The notes beneath the pieces were generated by a model that did not search any database, was not told the origin of the DNA, and worked only from the letters and a program-made list of their open reading frames with translations. From assembly GCA_001768235.1 (NCBI GenBank), contig MENK01000028.1, positions 35,035 to 99,034 of the forward strand: DNA of 64,000 nucleotides. The letters run 5' to 3'. A program made the position numbers and the translations under genes. Shown in pieces: positions 27,786-36,060 of the stretch. Numbering within the stretch: position 1 is the first letter of the stretch; every line of letters begins with the position of its first letter. Origin of the DNA: Bacteroidetes bacterium GWB2_32_14 (GTDB taxonomy: Bacteria > Bacteroidota > Bacteroidia > Bacteroidales > UBA12077).

Positions 27786-28736
27786 TTAAAACGGTAAGTG
27801 ATTTAAGTCAACATTTCCCCCGGACAAAATGATTCCCACTTTTTTACCTTTAAATAAAGAGATATTTTCAATAACAGATGCTAATGGAACGGCTGATGAT
27901 GGTTCAATAATAATTTTCATTCGTTCCCAAATCAATCGCATTGCCCGAACAATGGTTTCTTCTTTTGCTGTAATAATATCATCAACATGTTGTTGAATAA
28001 TGGGGAACGTAATTGAGCCAAGCGATGTTAATAAACCGTCGGCTATTGTATTTGGTTTTACGGCCGGTGCTATTGTTCCCTGTTTAAATGACCGGTAAGC
28101 ATCATCAGCATTAAGCGGCTCTGCTGCAAAAACTTTTATCCCGGGATTTACTGATTTTGTAGTAACAGCAGTACCACTTAACAATCCCCCTCCGCCAACA
28201 GGAGCAATAACTATATCGAGAAACGGATAATCTTCCAATAACTCCAATGCTGCTGTTCCCTGCCCGCAAATAACATTGAAATTATTGTACGGGTGAATAA
28301 ATGCAGCCCCGGTTTCTTTTTGTACTTTCTCCAATGTCTCTTCACGTGCTTCGAGAGTAGGTTCACAAAAAGTGATTTTTGCTCCATATCCTTCAACCGC
28401 TATCTTTTTAATTTCAGGAGCATTTTTAGGCATTACAATATAAGCAGGGATTCCCCTTTTTTGCGCTGCAAGACTCAATGCCGCCGCATGATTTCCCGAT
28501 GAATGGGTTGCAACACCTTTTTCAGCTTCAGAATCAGATAGTAATCGTACTGCATTTGTTGCTCCCCTGTATTTAAATGCCCCTATTTTCTGAAAATTTT
28601 CACATTTAAAATAAAAATCAATACCAAACATTTCATTCAGTGCAGATGAAGTTAAAACAGGGGTTCGGTTAATATATGATTTTATTCGGGTATGAGCTTC
28701 TTTAATATTTTCGAGAGTTGGATAAACCGGATTCAT
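27786..28736 (-). CDS. PLP-dependent threonine/serine dehydratase or serine racemase
   Basis: A 316-residue fold-type II PLP enzyme. The Schiff-base lysine is Lys55 in GAFKYRGA, the substrate loop SSGNHAAA follows and the phosphate-binding loop is VGGGGLLSG. There is no C-terminal ACT domain, so it matches the catabolic threonine dehydratase or serine racemase size class, not IlvA. It acts in the cytoplasm. Product choice (racemase or dehydratase) cannot be decided by eye. Monocistronic; 29 nt downstream of the CarboxypepD-like gene. Confidence 0.85.
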   Translation of the reverse strand: MNPVYPTLENIKEAHTRIKSYINRTPVLTSSALNEMFGIDFYFKCENFQKIGAFKYRGATNAVRLLSDSEAEKGVATHSSGNHAAALSLAAQKRGIPAYIVMPKNAPEIKKIAVEGYGAKITFCEPTLEAREETLEKVQKETGAAFIHPYNNFNVICGQGTAALELLEDYPFLDIVIAPVGGGGLLSGTAVTTKSVNPGIKVFAAEPLNADDAYRSFKQGTIAPAVKPNTIADGLLTSLGSITFPIIQQHVDDIITAKEETIVRAMRLIWERMKIIIEPSSAVPLASVIENISLFKGKKVGIILSGGNVDLNHLPF

Positions 28737-28765
28737 AGCAAATAGATTTCTGCTAATTTATGCAA

Positions 28766-29545
28766 TCATTCTGTTTTAACCTTAACTTCTTTATTTTTTT
28801 TAAAGGCTTCGAAATTTCTTAGTATATGCGAATAAATAATATATTCACTCGTGTTCAAAATAAACGTGTCAGAAAAATTACAAGAATCCATAAACTCCCT
28901 GAGTTCTTCGCCATCAAGTCCGGTAATATTTTTTACTATTTCGCGATTAAATTTCGATTCAATTTCAAGTTGTGCAGGTTCCCGTTCCTTTAACTCATTA
29001 TATTTTCTCCTGCTTTTACCTTCTTTGCTGAACATATCATATAAAAGTGAAATTGGTGAACCCAGGGTTGGTTCGTATGGAACAGGATTTTCTATACGTG
29101 GCAGTTCTTTTAATACAAGTTCGTTAATAATGTTTATGTCAGGTAAATCAAGATGAACTACTTTGTATTCAAAATCTTTGTAAGTTCCTAAATACGAAAT
29201 TGAAACTTCTGGTATTTCATAAAACTTACGTTTCAAAGATATTCTTATAATTGTATCAGGAATTGTTCGTGGTATTTGGTATTCGGTATATTCAAACCCG
29301 ATTGCCGAAAGGTTTAAGATATGATTTGGTTTTACATGTATCTTGAAAAATCCCAGGGTATCAGATACAATCCCTCTTTTGGAATCAATATTAATAATAT
29401 GAGCTAAGGCAATTGGTTTACTGTCTTCGCCCACAATTTGCCCATAGAACATTACCATAGAATCAGGTTCCTGTGCTTTAAGCTGGCTTTCAATGGTAAT
29501 AATTAAAATTGCCGGGATAATAAATTTTAAGGTAATTTTATGCAA
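28766..29545 (-). CDS. Secreted CarboxypepD_reg-like domain protein
   Basis: A 259-residue protein with an N-terminal signal peptide ending near LKAQEP. A carboxypeptidase-regulatory-like beta sandwich (about 30-115) shows FYGQIVGEDSKPIALAHI, GIVSDTLGFFKI and LNLSAIGFEY. The C-terminal half (about 125-259) is charged and unassigned. It resembles a group of small Bacteroidota envelope proteins of unknown function that share only the CarboxypepD domain with SusC-type receptors; there is no barrel here. Confidence 0.75.
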   Translation of the reverse strand: MHKITLKFIIPAILIITIESQLKAQEPDSMVMFYGQIVGEDSKPIALAHIINIDSKRGIVSDTLGFFKIHVKPNHILNLSAIGFEYTEYQIPRTIPDTIIRISLKRKFYEIPEVSISYLGTYKDFEYKVVHLDLPDINIINELVLKELPRIENPVPYEPTLGSPISLLYDMFSKEGKSRRKYNELKEREPAQLEIESKFNREIVKNITGLDGEELREFMDSCNFSDTFILNTSEYIIYSHILRNFEAFKKNKEVKVKTE

Positions 29546-29754
29546 TTGCTTTTATTTAAAAAAGTAAATATAAAACAGAGTTTTTTAAATTTCTTTTTGT
29601 TTAACATACTTTAACTTTCAATAGGGATTTTTAAGTACAATCAATTTATGACAAAACCAATACCACTATCATTATCAATAAATGTAAAATTATTTTTATC
29701 TATCTTTACAAACTATTCGCATATTTTTACTTATAGTTTTAAACGAAAGAAAAA

Positions 29755-30573
29755 ATGCATACAAGTTTAAAAGAGATTATAGAAAAAGCGTGGGAAAATA
29801 AAGAATTGCTCGAAAAAAAAGCTACCCGCGGGGCTATTGAAGAAGTTATTGAATTGCTCGATAAAGGGAAAATACGTGTTGCAGAACCAACAGAGCAGGG
29901 CTGGATTTTAAATGAGTGGGTAAAAAAAGCTGTCATCCTTTATTTTCCAATAAAAGAATCGAAAATAACCAAAGTCGGGCCGTTCGAGTTTCATGACAAA
30001 ATTGATTTAAAAACCGGTTACGATGCTTTGGGTGTAAGGGTTGTACCTCATGCCATTGCACGCTATGGTTCGTATATTTCAAAAGGAGTAATCATGATGC
30101 CATCGTTTATAAATATTGGAGCATACGTTGGATCAGGAACGATGGTTGATACATGGGCTACTGTTGGCTCATGTGCACAAATCGGGAAAAATGTTCATTT
30201 AAGCGGGGGAGTTGGAATTGGGGGCGTTCTGGAACCCGTTCAGGCATCACCCGTAATAATTGAAGATAATTGCTTTATTGGTTCTAGGTGTGTCGTTGTA
30301 GAAGGCGTTCATGTTGAACAAGAAGCCGTTTTAGGAGCCAATGTAGTTTTAACTAAATCAACAAAAATCCTGGATGTTTCGGGCCCAACACCAATTGAAT
30401 TCAAAGGAAGGATTCCTGCCCGATCGGTTGTTATTCCGGGAACATATACAAAAAAATTTAATGCCGGCGATTATCAGGTTCCGTGTGCTCTTATAATTGG
30501 AAAACGGAAAGAATCAACAAACCTGAAAACATCATTAAATGATGCCCTTAGAGATTATGATGTTGTAGTATAA
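29755..30573 (+). CDS. dapD: Tetrahydrodipicolinate N-succinyltransferase
   Basis: A 272-residue left-handed beta-helix acyltransferase of the succinylase branch of lysine and meso-Dap synthesis. Hexapeptide repeats run through ISKGVIMMPSFINIGAYVG, GSCAQIGKNVHLSGG and IEDNCFIGSRCVVVEG. The N-terminus SLKEIIEKAWE is typical. Length is normal. It shares the pathway with asd at 59.7 kb and supplies the Dap handled by mpl at 1.3 kb. The 209-nt upstream gap is divergent from the CarboxypepD gene and holds only weak -7-like sequences (TATCTTTA near 29701). Confidence 0.96.
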   Translation: MHTSLKEIIEKAWENKELLEKKATRGAIEEVIELLDKGKIRVAEPTEQGWILNEWVKKAVILYFPIKESKITKVGPFEFHDKIDLKTGYDALGVRVVPHAIARYGSYISKGVIMMPSFINIGAYVGSGTMVDTWATVGSCAQIGKNVHLSGGVGIGGVLEPVQASPVIIEDNCFIGSRCVVVEGVHVEQEAVLGANVVLTKSTKILDVSGPTPIEFKGRIPARSVVIPGTYTKKFNAGDYQVPCALIIGKRKESTNLKTSLNDALRDYDVVV

Positions 30574-30589
30574 AATTGAAACTAATTCA

Positions 30590-30597
30590 TATCTTTG
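30590..30597 (+). promoter_or_regulatory. -7 element of the glycan island
   Basis: TATCTTTG matches TAnnTTTG and sits 22 nt before the CMP-synthetase ATG, just after the dapD stop. The -33 box is poor. It suggests the island is transcribed separately from dapD. Confidence 0.5.
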
Positions 30598-30619
30598 TAA
30601 ACTTAATTAATTTTTTAAA

Positions 30620-31780
30620 ATGAAAAAGGTTGCAATTATACCACTAAGAGCAGGTTCCAAGGGTATTGTTGGGAAAAATAAAAAACCTATTTTAGGCAGA
30701 CCACTTTTTTGCTGGATTTTAGGTGAAGCTATTGAAAGTCTGCTGGATGAAATTTATATTTATACTGACGATCAATGGATTCTTGATTTTATTAAAAATG
30801 AATATTCCTGGACACAAAAAGTTAAAGGTTTAAAAAGATCTGATGAAAGTGCATCTGATACAGCAAGTACCGAATTTGCCATGCTCGAATTTGCAGAAAA
30901 AATAAACTGCAATTTTGAAGCAATATTCCTGCTTCAAGCCACATCTCCGCTTACTAGTTACAATGATATTAATGAAGCTTGCAATTTAATTGAAACAAAA
31001 CAATATGACTCGATTGTTAGTGTGGTTAAAACTCATCGTTTTACATGGAGCAACAAAGGAGAAAGCTTGAATTACAATTACTTAAACAGGCCAAGACGTC
31101 AGGATTTCGATGGCCTTTTAATAGAAAATGGGGCAATTTATGCCTGCAATAAAGAAACATTTATTAAAAATCAAAATCGACTTGGCGGAAAAATTGGCAT
31201 TTTAGCAATGAGTGAAGAAACTCTAACTGAGATTGATGAAGAATCTGATATGCTAATTATTGAAAAACTTTTGGAAAATAAATTAAAAAGAAATAAACAA
31301 AATAAAAAGATAAAGTATCTGGTTCTGGATGTAGATGGAGTATTTACCGATGGTACCGTTGGTTATACAAAAGACGGTGAATCTTTTAAATCATTTAGTG
31401 TAATTGATGGAATGGGTTTAGAAATTTTAAGAAACAATCATATTATACCCGTTGTTATTACATCTGAGAATTCAGATATTGTAAAATCCAGAATGAAAAA
31501 ACTAAATATTGAACATTATTACCCTGGCATAAAAGATAAATACTCATTTTTGAATAATTTAATTCAAAAGTTAAATACCGACAGAAGTGAAATCGCATAC
31601 ATAGGTGATGATATAAATGATTTAGCCAATATTTGTGCTTCGGCTTGGGGATTTTGTCCTGGAAACTCAATTCCTTTGGTAAAGCAATATGCAGATTTAG
31701 TTCTTCAGAACAAAGGTTCTGAACAGGCAATCCGAGAAGCAGTAGAATTTATACTAAAACTTAATAACCGTTATAACTAA
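30620..31780 (+). CDS. neuA: CMP-nonulosonate synthetase fused to KdsC-like HAD phosphatase
   Basis: A 386-residue two-domain protein. The N-terminal cytidylyltransferase (about 1-225) has IIPLRAGSKGIVGKN, the CTP loop, and FLLQATSPLT. The C-terminal HAD domain (about 232-386) has DVDGVFTDG with both Asp, the Ser/Thr motif VVITSEN and the acidic GDDINDLA, as in KdsC and Kdn-9-P phosphatase. It is the layout of vertebrate CMAS. If the HAD is active, the enzyme could dephosphorylate a nonulosonate 9-phosphate and then make the CMP-sugar. It heads a plus-strand operon; neuB follows after 2 nt. The sugar (Kdn, Neu5Ac or another) is not fixed by sequence. Confidence 0.88.
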   Translation: MKKVAIIPLRAGSKGIVGKNKKPILGRPLFCWILGEAIESLLDEIYIYTDDQWILDFIKNEYSWTQKVKGLKRSDESASDTASTEFAMLEFAEKINCNFEAIFLLQATSPLTSYNDINEACNLIETKQYDSIVSVVKTHRFTWSNKGESLNYNYLNRPRRQDFDGLLIENGAIYACNKETFIKNQNRLGGKIGILAMSEETLTEIDEESDMLIIEKLLENKLKRNKQNKKIKYLVLDVDGVFTDGTVGYTKDGESFKSFSVIDGMGLEILRNNHIIPVVITSENSDIVKSRMKKLNIEHYYPGIKDKYSFLNNLIQKLNTDRSEIAYIGDDINDLANICASAWGFCPGNSIPLVKQYADLVLQNKGSEQAIREAVEFILKLNNRYN

Positions 31781-31782
31781 CC

Positions 31783-32649
31783 ATGAAAATACCAAAAATA
31801 ATTGCTGAGATTGGATGTAACCATAAGGGAGATATGGAAATTGCAAAAGAAATGATTCGGATTGCAAAAATATTTTGTAATGCAGATATTGTTAAGTTTC
31901 AAAAAAGAAATAACAAAGAATTGCTAACAGAAGAACAGTACAATGCCCCACACCCAAATCCGGCAAATTCATATGGAAACACATACGGTGAGCATAGAGA
32001 ATTTCTAGAATTTACAAAAGAGCAACATTCAGAACTAAAAAAATATTGCGAAGAAATTGGTATTGTATATTCAACCTCAGTATGGGATCTCCCATCTGCC
32101 AAAGAAATAGCAGCTTTAAAACCTGAATTAATTAAAATTCCATCAGCGTGCAATAATAATTATGCAATGTTAGGTTGGTTATGTGATCATTACAAGGGAG
32201 AAATACACGTTTCGGTTGGAATGACAACAAAAAAAGAAACTGAAGATTTAGTTCAATTTTTTATTTCAAAGGGAAGAAATAAAGATCTTGTTTTATATAG
32301 CTGTACTTCCGGCTATCCGGTACCTTTTAAAGATATATGCTTATTAGAAATTAAAACTTTGGTAGAAAAATACAGTGATAAGATAAAAGATATTGGGTTT
32401 TCAGGACATCACCTGGGAATAGCTATTGACAATGTTGCTTATTCACTTGGTGCAAATATAATTGAACGCCACTTTACCCTGGATCGAACATGGAAAGGAA
32501 CCGATCATGCTGCATCTCTGGAACCTGATGGAATTAGAAAGCTAAAAAGAAATTTATTGGCAGTTCAAAAATCTTTATGTTATAAAGAAAAGGATATTCT
32601 TGATATTGAACAAATACAGCGTGATAAATTAAAATATAAAAAAGTTTAG
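31783..32649 (+). CDS. NeuB-type nonulosonate synthase without SAF domain
   Basis: A 288-residue TIM-barrel enzyme of the NeuB family, which condenses PEP with a mannose-type sugar. Signatures are IAEIGCNHKGDMEIAKEMI, VKFQKRN, SGHHLGIAIDN and the metal/substrate segment ERHFTLDRTWKGTDHAASL. It stops where the barrel ends; the C-terminal SAF (antifreeze-like) domain of about 60 residues, which reaches into the partner's active site in NeuB dimers, is missing, and the next gene begins 9 nt later in another family. So the truncation is not an obvious frameshift. Partner of the upstream CMP-synthetase. Confidence 0.88.
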   Translation: MKIPKIIAEIGCNHKGDMEIAKEMIRIAKIFCNADIVKFQKRNNKELLTEEQYNAPHPNPANSYGNTYGEHREFLEFTKEQHSELKKYCEEIGIVYSTSVWDLPSAKEIAALKPELIKIPSACNNNYAMLGWLCDHYKGEIHVSVGMTTKKETEDLVQFFISKGRNKDLVLYSCTSGYPVPFKDICLLEIKTLVEKYSDKIKDIGFSGHHLGIAIDNVAYSLGANIIERHFTLDRTWKGTDHAASLEPDGIRKLKRNLLAVQKSLCYKEKDILDIEQIQRDKLKYKKV

Positions 32650-32658
32650 TCACACTAT

Positions 32659-33660
32659 ATGAAAAACCAAACTTTTGTGTGTGGTACTTTATTCCATTTA
32701 TATATTAGTACGCTTAAAAGTATAAATTATCATAAGTCCGGTGTTAAAACTTTACTTATTATAACCGATTTCACTCCAGGCATAAAAAATATTGCTAATT
32801 CCCTAATCCAGAAAGATATTTTTGATGATTTACTTATTGTTCCTACAATAAAGATTAAATCTGAGTTATATAAAAAAGAATCTCATCTTAAACGAATTAG
32901 ATATAGAAATAATTTAACAATTAAAAATATAGAAGAGAACTCTAATATTATTAATTTTTATCCTTTTATTGAGAATTCGGAAATAAATTTATTTAGTAGT
33001 AAAGGATTTTCAAATACTTTTTTTATTCTTAAATTCAAAAAAAACTACATAAGAATGATTGAAGATGGATATCGAAATTATAATCCAAGAATTGGATGGG
33101 TTAAGGCATTTAAACGTAAGTATATATTGCGAACTGTAATAGGAGAAGGTCGTGATAAAGAAATAAAAGATATTCAAGTTCAATATCCAGATAAGTTGCC
33201 AAAATATGTAAAACACAAAGGAACTGAATTAAATCTTAAGTATTTACAGGAAAGATTAACTACTGAAGAAACCAATACTTTGCTCTCCATTTTCTTAAAG
33301 AATAACACAATTAATATAAGTTCTGAGAAGAACCTTATTTTAATCACACAACCATTATCTGAAGATAGACTCATATCGGAAAAGGCAAAAATTCAATTGT
33401 ATCAAAATATCCTTGACAAATATTTAAAAGATTATAATTTATATATTAAAACCCATCCACGAGAATTAACTGATTATAAAGCCGTCTTAGATGTTGATTT
33501 TGTTGAAATACCCCGTGACTTTCCTTTAGAGTTACTTAATTTTTTTAAAGCAATTAATTTTAATCTTGGAATAACAATTTTCAGCAGTGCTCTTGATAAT
33601 CTTAATTGTGTTGAGAATAAAATTTTTATTGGTGAAGAAATATTAAAGAAATATAAGTAA
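32659..33660 (+). CDS. Sialyltransferase-like glycosyltransferase
   Basis: A 333-residue protein, visibly richer in A and T than its neighbours. Three motifs of bacterial sialyl- and polysialyltransferases appear in order: Glu-Asp-Gly at 135-137 (MIEDGYRNY), a LITQPLSED strand, His-Pro at 266-267 (IKTHPREL) and Ser-Ser at 309-310 (TIFSSALD). The fold should be GT-B, using a CMP-sugar donor. No signal or membrane helix, so it works at the cytoplasmic face. Placement directly after CMP-sugar synthesis supports a role in adding the nonulosonate to a surface glycan. Family number is inferred; GT52 or PF07388 are the nearest in my memory. Confidence 0.7.
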   Translation: MKNQTFVCGTLFHLYISTLKSINYHKSGVKTLLIITDFTPGIKNIANSLIQKDIFDDLLIVPTIKIKSELYKKESHLKRIRYRNNLTIKNIEENSNIINFYPFIENSEINLFSSKGFSNTFFILKFKKNYIRMIEDGYRNYNPRIGWVKAFKRKYILRTVIGEGRDKEIKDIQVQYPDKLPKYVKHKGTELNLKYLQERLTTEETNTLLSIFLKNNTINISSEKNLILITQPLSEDRLISEKAKIQLYQNILDKYLKDYNLYIKTHPRELTDYKAVLDVDFVEIPRDFPLELLNFFKAINFNLGITIFSSALDNLNCVENKIFIGEEILKKYK

Positions 33661-33707
33661 CACTTAAATAAAGCTTATACTACTCCAGAAAAAAATAAAT
33701 TTGAATA

Positions 33708-34913
33708 ATGCATTATTACAGTAAAAAACTTAACATAGCCTACTTTTTACAAACAGACATTCAACACTTTCCCCCCATTTACAGGCTATTGCCATTATTA
33801 GGAGGAATAGTAATAACAACAAATGATGAAATTTATCATTACATAAAGTCAAAATATCCGAACCTTGAAAATCCTGTTTATTTAGTAAAACATAGAATAG
33901 AAGTTAAAAAAATCTTTATAAGAGAAAGGATCAGAATAGTTATTTACCCGGGATTTAATTCTTTATACTTTGGTAAATCAGTTCAAATTTTTCACGGTGG
34001 TTTATCAGATAAAAACTACGTTGAATCATTAAATATTTTGCTATATAACCTGGTACTGTTTCCTGGGGAAAAAACGAAGGATAAAGTCGAAAAAGCAGGG
34101 TATCTAAGGTTTATTAAAAATTGGGAAATAATAGGGTATCCTAAATTTGATCCATTAATCAATAATAAACTGAATGTAACTCCAATTTTTAATAATGGTA
34201 AAAAAACTATTCTTTATGCTCCAACCTGGATTGCAAAACAAAGAATTACAAAGATTATAAAATTTTCAGAATATGGTGAAACATCAATTAATCTTTGGGC
34301 AAAAGAAATTATTAAAGCACTGTATAAAGATTTTAATATAATTATAAAATATCATAGCAAACTAGAACGTAAACCAGGAGGTATATTTGAACAGATAGAC
34401 CAATTGATAAAAGAGCTGGGAGCAGAAAGCAATGTGGTTACAAAAATTGATGACAATATTCTTCCCTATATGTATCAATCAGATTTAATGATTTCAGATA
34501 TTTCGACTGCTTGTTATGAATGGTTTCATTTTAACAAACCCATTATTTTTGCAAATCCTTCGCCTGAGCACTATTCTCCTTCTGACGATATAAGCTCAAA
34601 TACTTATGCGTGGCAAGCTGGAGATGTTATAAATAAGAATGAAGATATTTTAAGATATGTAAATGAAAACCTGCAACAAGATAAATATCAAGATAAAAGG
34701 AATGAATTGTTTCATTATACTGTTTTTCAACCCGATGGAAAAGCTACTGAAAGACAGGCTGAATCCATAATTAAATATTATTCTGCAATTGCAAACAAAC
34801 CTTACATTTTATTTATTATTTACAACTGGTTTTGGGGACGGTTTAGAAGATTAATAATAAAATTTGTAAATCGTTATTATCATTTATTCCGCAAAGAAAA
34901 AGTAGGAAGGTAA
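33708..34913 (+). CDS. CDP-glycerol glycerophosphotransferase-family protein (copy 1)
   Basis: A 401-residue GT-B-like protein of the TagF/TagB group. It shows VQIFHGGLSDKN, the GYPKFDPL turn, TILYAPTW, an IIIKYHSKLE strand where TagF has a His-Pro-type segment, and SDLMISDISTACYEWFHFNKP. The C-terminus is basic with an amphipathic stretch (PYILFIIYNWFWGRFRRLI) suited to membrane association. Such enzymes transfer polyol-phosphate from a CDP donor. In a Gram-negative this suggests phospho-decoration of LPS or capsule rather than teichoic acid. It precedes a LicC-like nucleotidyltransferase by about 50 nt. Confidence 0.8.
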   Translation: MHYYSKKLNIAYFLQTDIQHFPPIYRLLPLLGGIVITTNDEIYHYIKSKYPNLENPVYLVKHRIEVKKIFIRERIRIVIYPGFNSLYFGKSVQIFHGGLSDKNYVESLNILLYNLVLFPGEKTKDKVEKAGYLRFIKNWEIIGYPKFDPLINNKLNVTPIFNNGKKTILYAPTWIAKQRITKIIKFSEYGETSINLWAKEIIKALYKDFNIIIKYHSKLERKPGGIFEQIDQLIKELGAESNVVTKIDDNILPYMYQSDLMISDISTACYEWFHFNKPIIFANPSPEHYSPSDDISSNTYAWQAGDVINKNEDILRYVNENLQQDKYQDKRNELFHYTVFQPDGKATERQAESIIKYYSAIANKPYILFIIYNWFWGRFRRLIIKFVNRYYHLFRKEKVGR

Positions 34914-34963
34914 AATAAAATTGCTATTTTTATCCTTTATTAATTACTTTGAAAAGATGTGTT

Positions 34964-35731
34964 ATGAGGGCAGTACTTATTTCAGCCGGGAAAGGTGAAC
35001 GGTTATATCCTTTAACAAAAAACACTCCTAAAAGTCTTTTGGAAGTTGGTAATGGATTAACATTGCTTGAAACACAGCTTCATAGTCTTTCAGAAAATAA
35101 TATTAAAGATATCGTAATAATTGTTGGATATAAAGCAGAACAAATTGAAGCAAAAATTAAAGATTACCAGAGTAAATTAAATATTACTACTGTTTATAAT
35201 CCTTTTTTTGATATTTCAAATAATTTACTTTCGGTATGGATGGCCAGGCATTACATGAATGAAGAATTTATCTCTATTAATGGGGATGATATTTTTTCTC
35301 CTGTTGTTGTTGAGAATTTGCTTAAAAGCAAATATGATATAACCATGGTAATTGATGAGAAAAAAGAATACGATGATGATGACATGAAAGTGATTCATAA
35401 GGATGGAAATATTCTTGAAGTAAGCAAAAAGATTGATTCGAAAAAAGCCAACGGTGAATCTATCGGGATGATAAAATTTTCGAATAAAGGGCCTAAAATT
35501 TATACCGATATTCTGGATGAAATGGTAAGAGACCCGGAAAACAGGAATGTATTTTACCTGAAAGCCATTCAACAAATTATCGATAAAGGTTTTAAGGTAA
35601 ATTATTCGCTATGCAATGAAACCGATTGGTCGGAATTAGATTTTCATCCGGATTTAAAACTTATTAGGACATATCTGAAACGAAATAATATTTTAGAAAA
35701 TTTATCGAAAGAAAAAAAACATAGAAGTTAA
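34964..35731 (+). CDS. LicC-like sugar/phosphocholine nucleotidyltransferase (copy 1)
   Basis: A 255-residue cytidylyl- or uridylyltransferase. The N-terminal motif AVLISAGKGERLYPLTKNTPKSLL is the NTP-transferase signature, followed by INGDDIF (metal Asp) and the substrate loop SIGMIKFS. The size class matches LicC (CTP:phosphocholine) and related CDP-alcohol makers. ATG 34964 is chosen over TTG 34949, which lies inside a possible -7 box (TTACTTTG). It probably makes the CDP donor for the adjacent transferase. Confidence 0.75.
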   Translation: MRAVLISAGKGERLYPLTKNTPKSLLEVGNGLTLLETQLHSLSENNIKDIVIIVGYKAEQIEAKIKDYQSKLNITTVYNPFFDISNNLLSVWMARHYMNEEFISINGDDIFSPVVVENLLKSKYDITMVIDEKKEYDDDDMKVIHKDGNILEVSKKIDSKKANGESIGMIKFSNKGPKIYTDILDEMVRDPENRNVFYLKAIQQIIDKGFKVNYSLCNETDWSELDFHPDLKLIRTYLKRNNILENLSKEKKHRS

Positions 35732-36060
35732 AATGTTTGCTCATAAAACAATTGTTTTAAAGCACCTTCCTCGAGTCAGTATTCAATTCCCTGCGAATCA
35801 AAGAAATCAACAACATCAAACATACTTTCCTTGCTCTTGTCAGGTTTTTTATCAGTAAGACAGGGTTGTTTATGCAGCTTCGGCATAAGTATATCCCTGT
35901 TTCAAATTTTAAATCGGCAGGTTTAACTATTATTTATGAATTTATTTATATTCAATTAATAATTATTATTCGAACATTTTTTTAAAAATCCTTCTTCTGA
36001 ATAAAATATTTATCTTTGTCAATCTGTTTATTACTTGGTAAAACAAAACAATATTAACGA
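35732..36060. other. Intergenic gap with a 36-codon ORF fragment
   Basis: This 329-nt gap splits the two halves of the glycan island. On the minus strand an ORF of 36 residues runs from ATG 35886 to TGA 35776, with a charged start and a VVDFFDSQGIEY end that looks protein-like. A stop lies just upstream in frame. I do not recognise it; it could be a gene remnant or a small peptide. A short palindrome (35744-35759) lies just after the preceding gene. No transposon ends were seen. Confidence 0.35.
36011..36018 (+). promoter_or_regulatory. -7 element of the second glycan operon
   Basis: TATCTTTG matches TAnnTTTG and lies 43 nt before the glycosyltransferase ATG. It suggests 36.1-39.2 kb is a separate transcript. 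Confidence 0.5.

Noticed and set aside
35732..36060. Insertion sequence between the two glycan operons
   Set aside because: No transposase, terminal inverted repeats or target duplication were seen; only a short ORF and AT-rich DNA.
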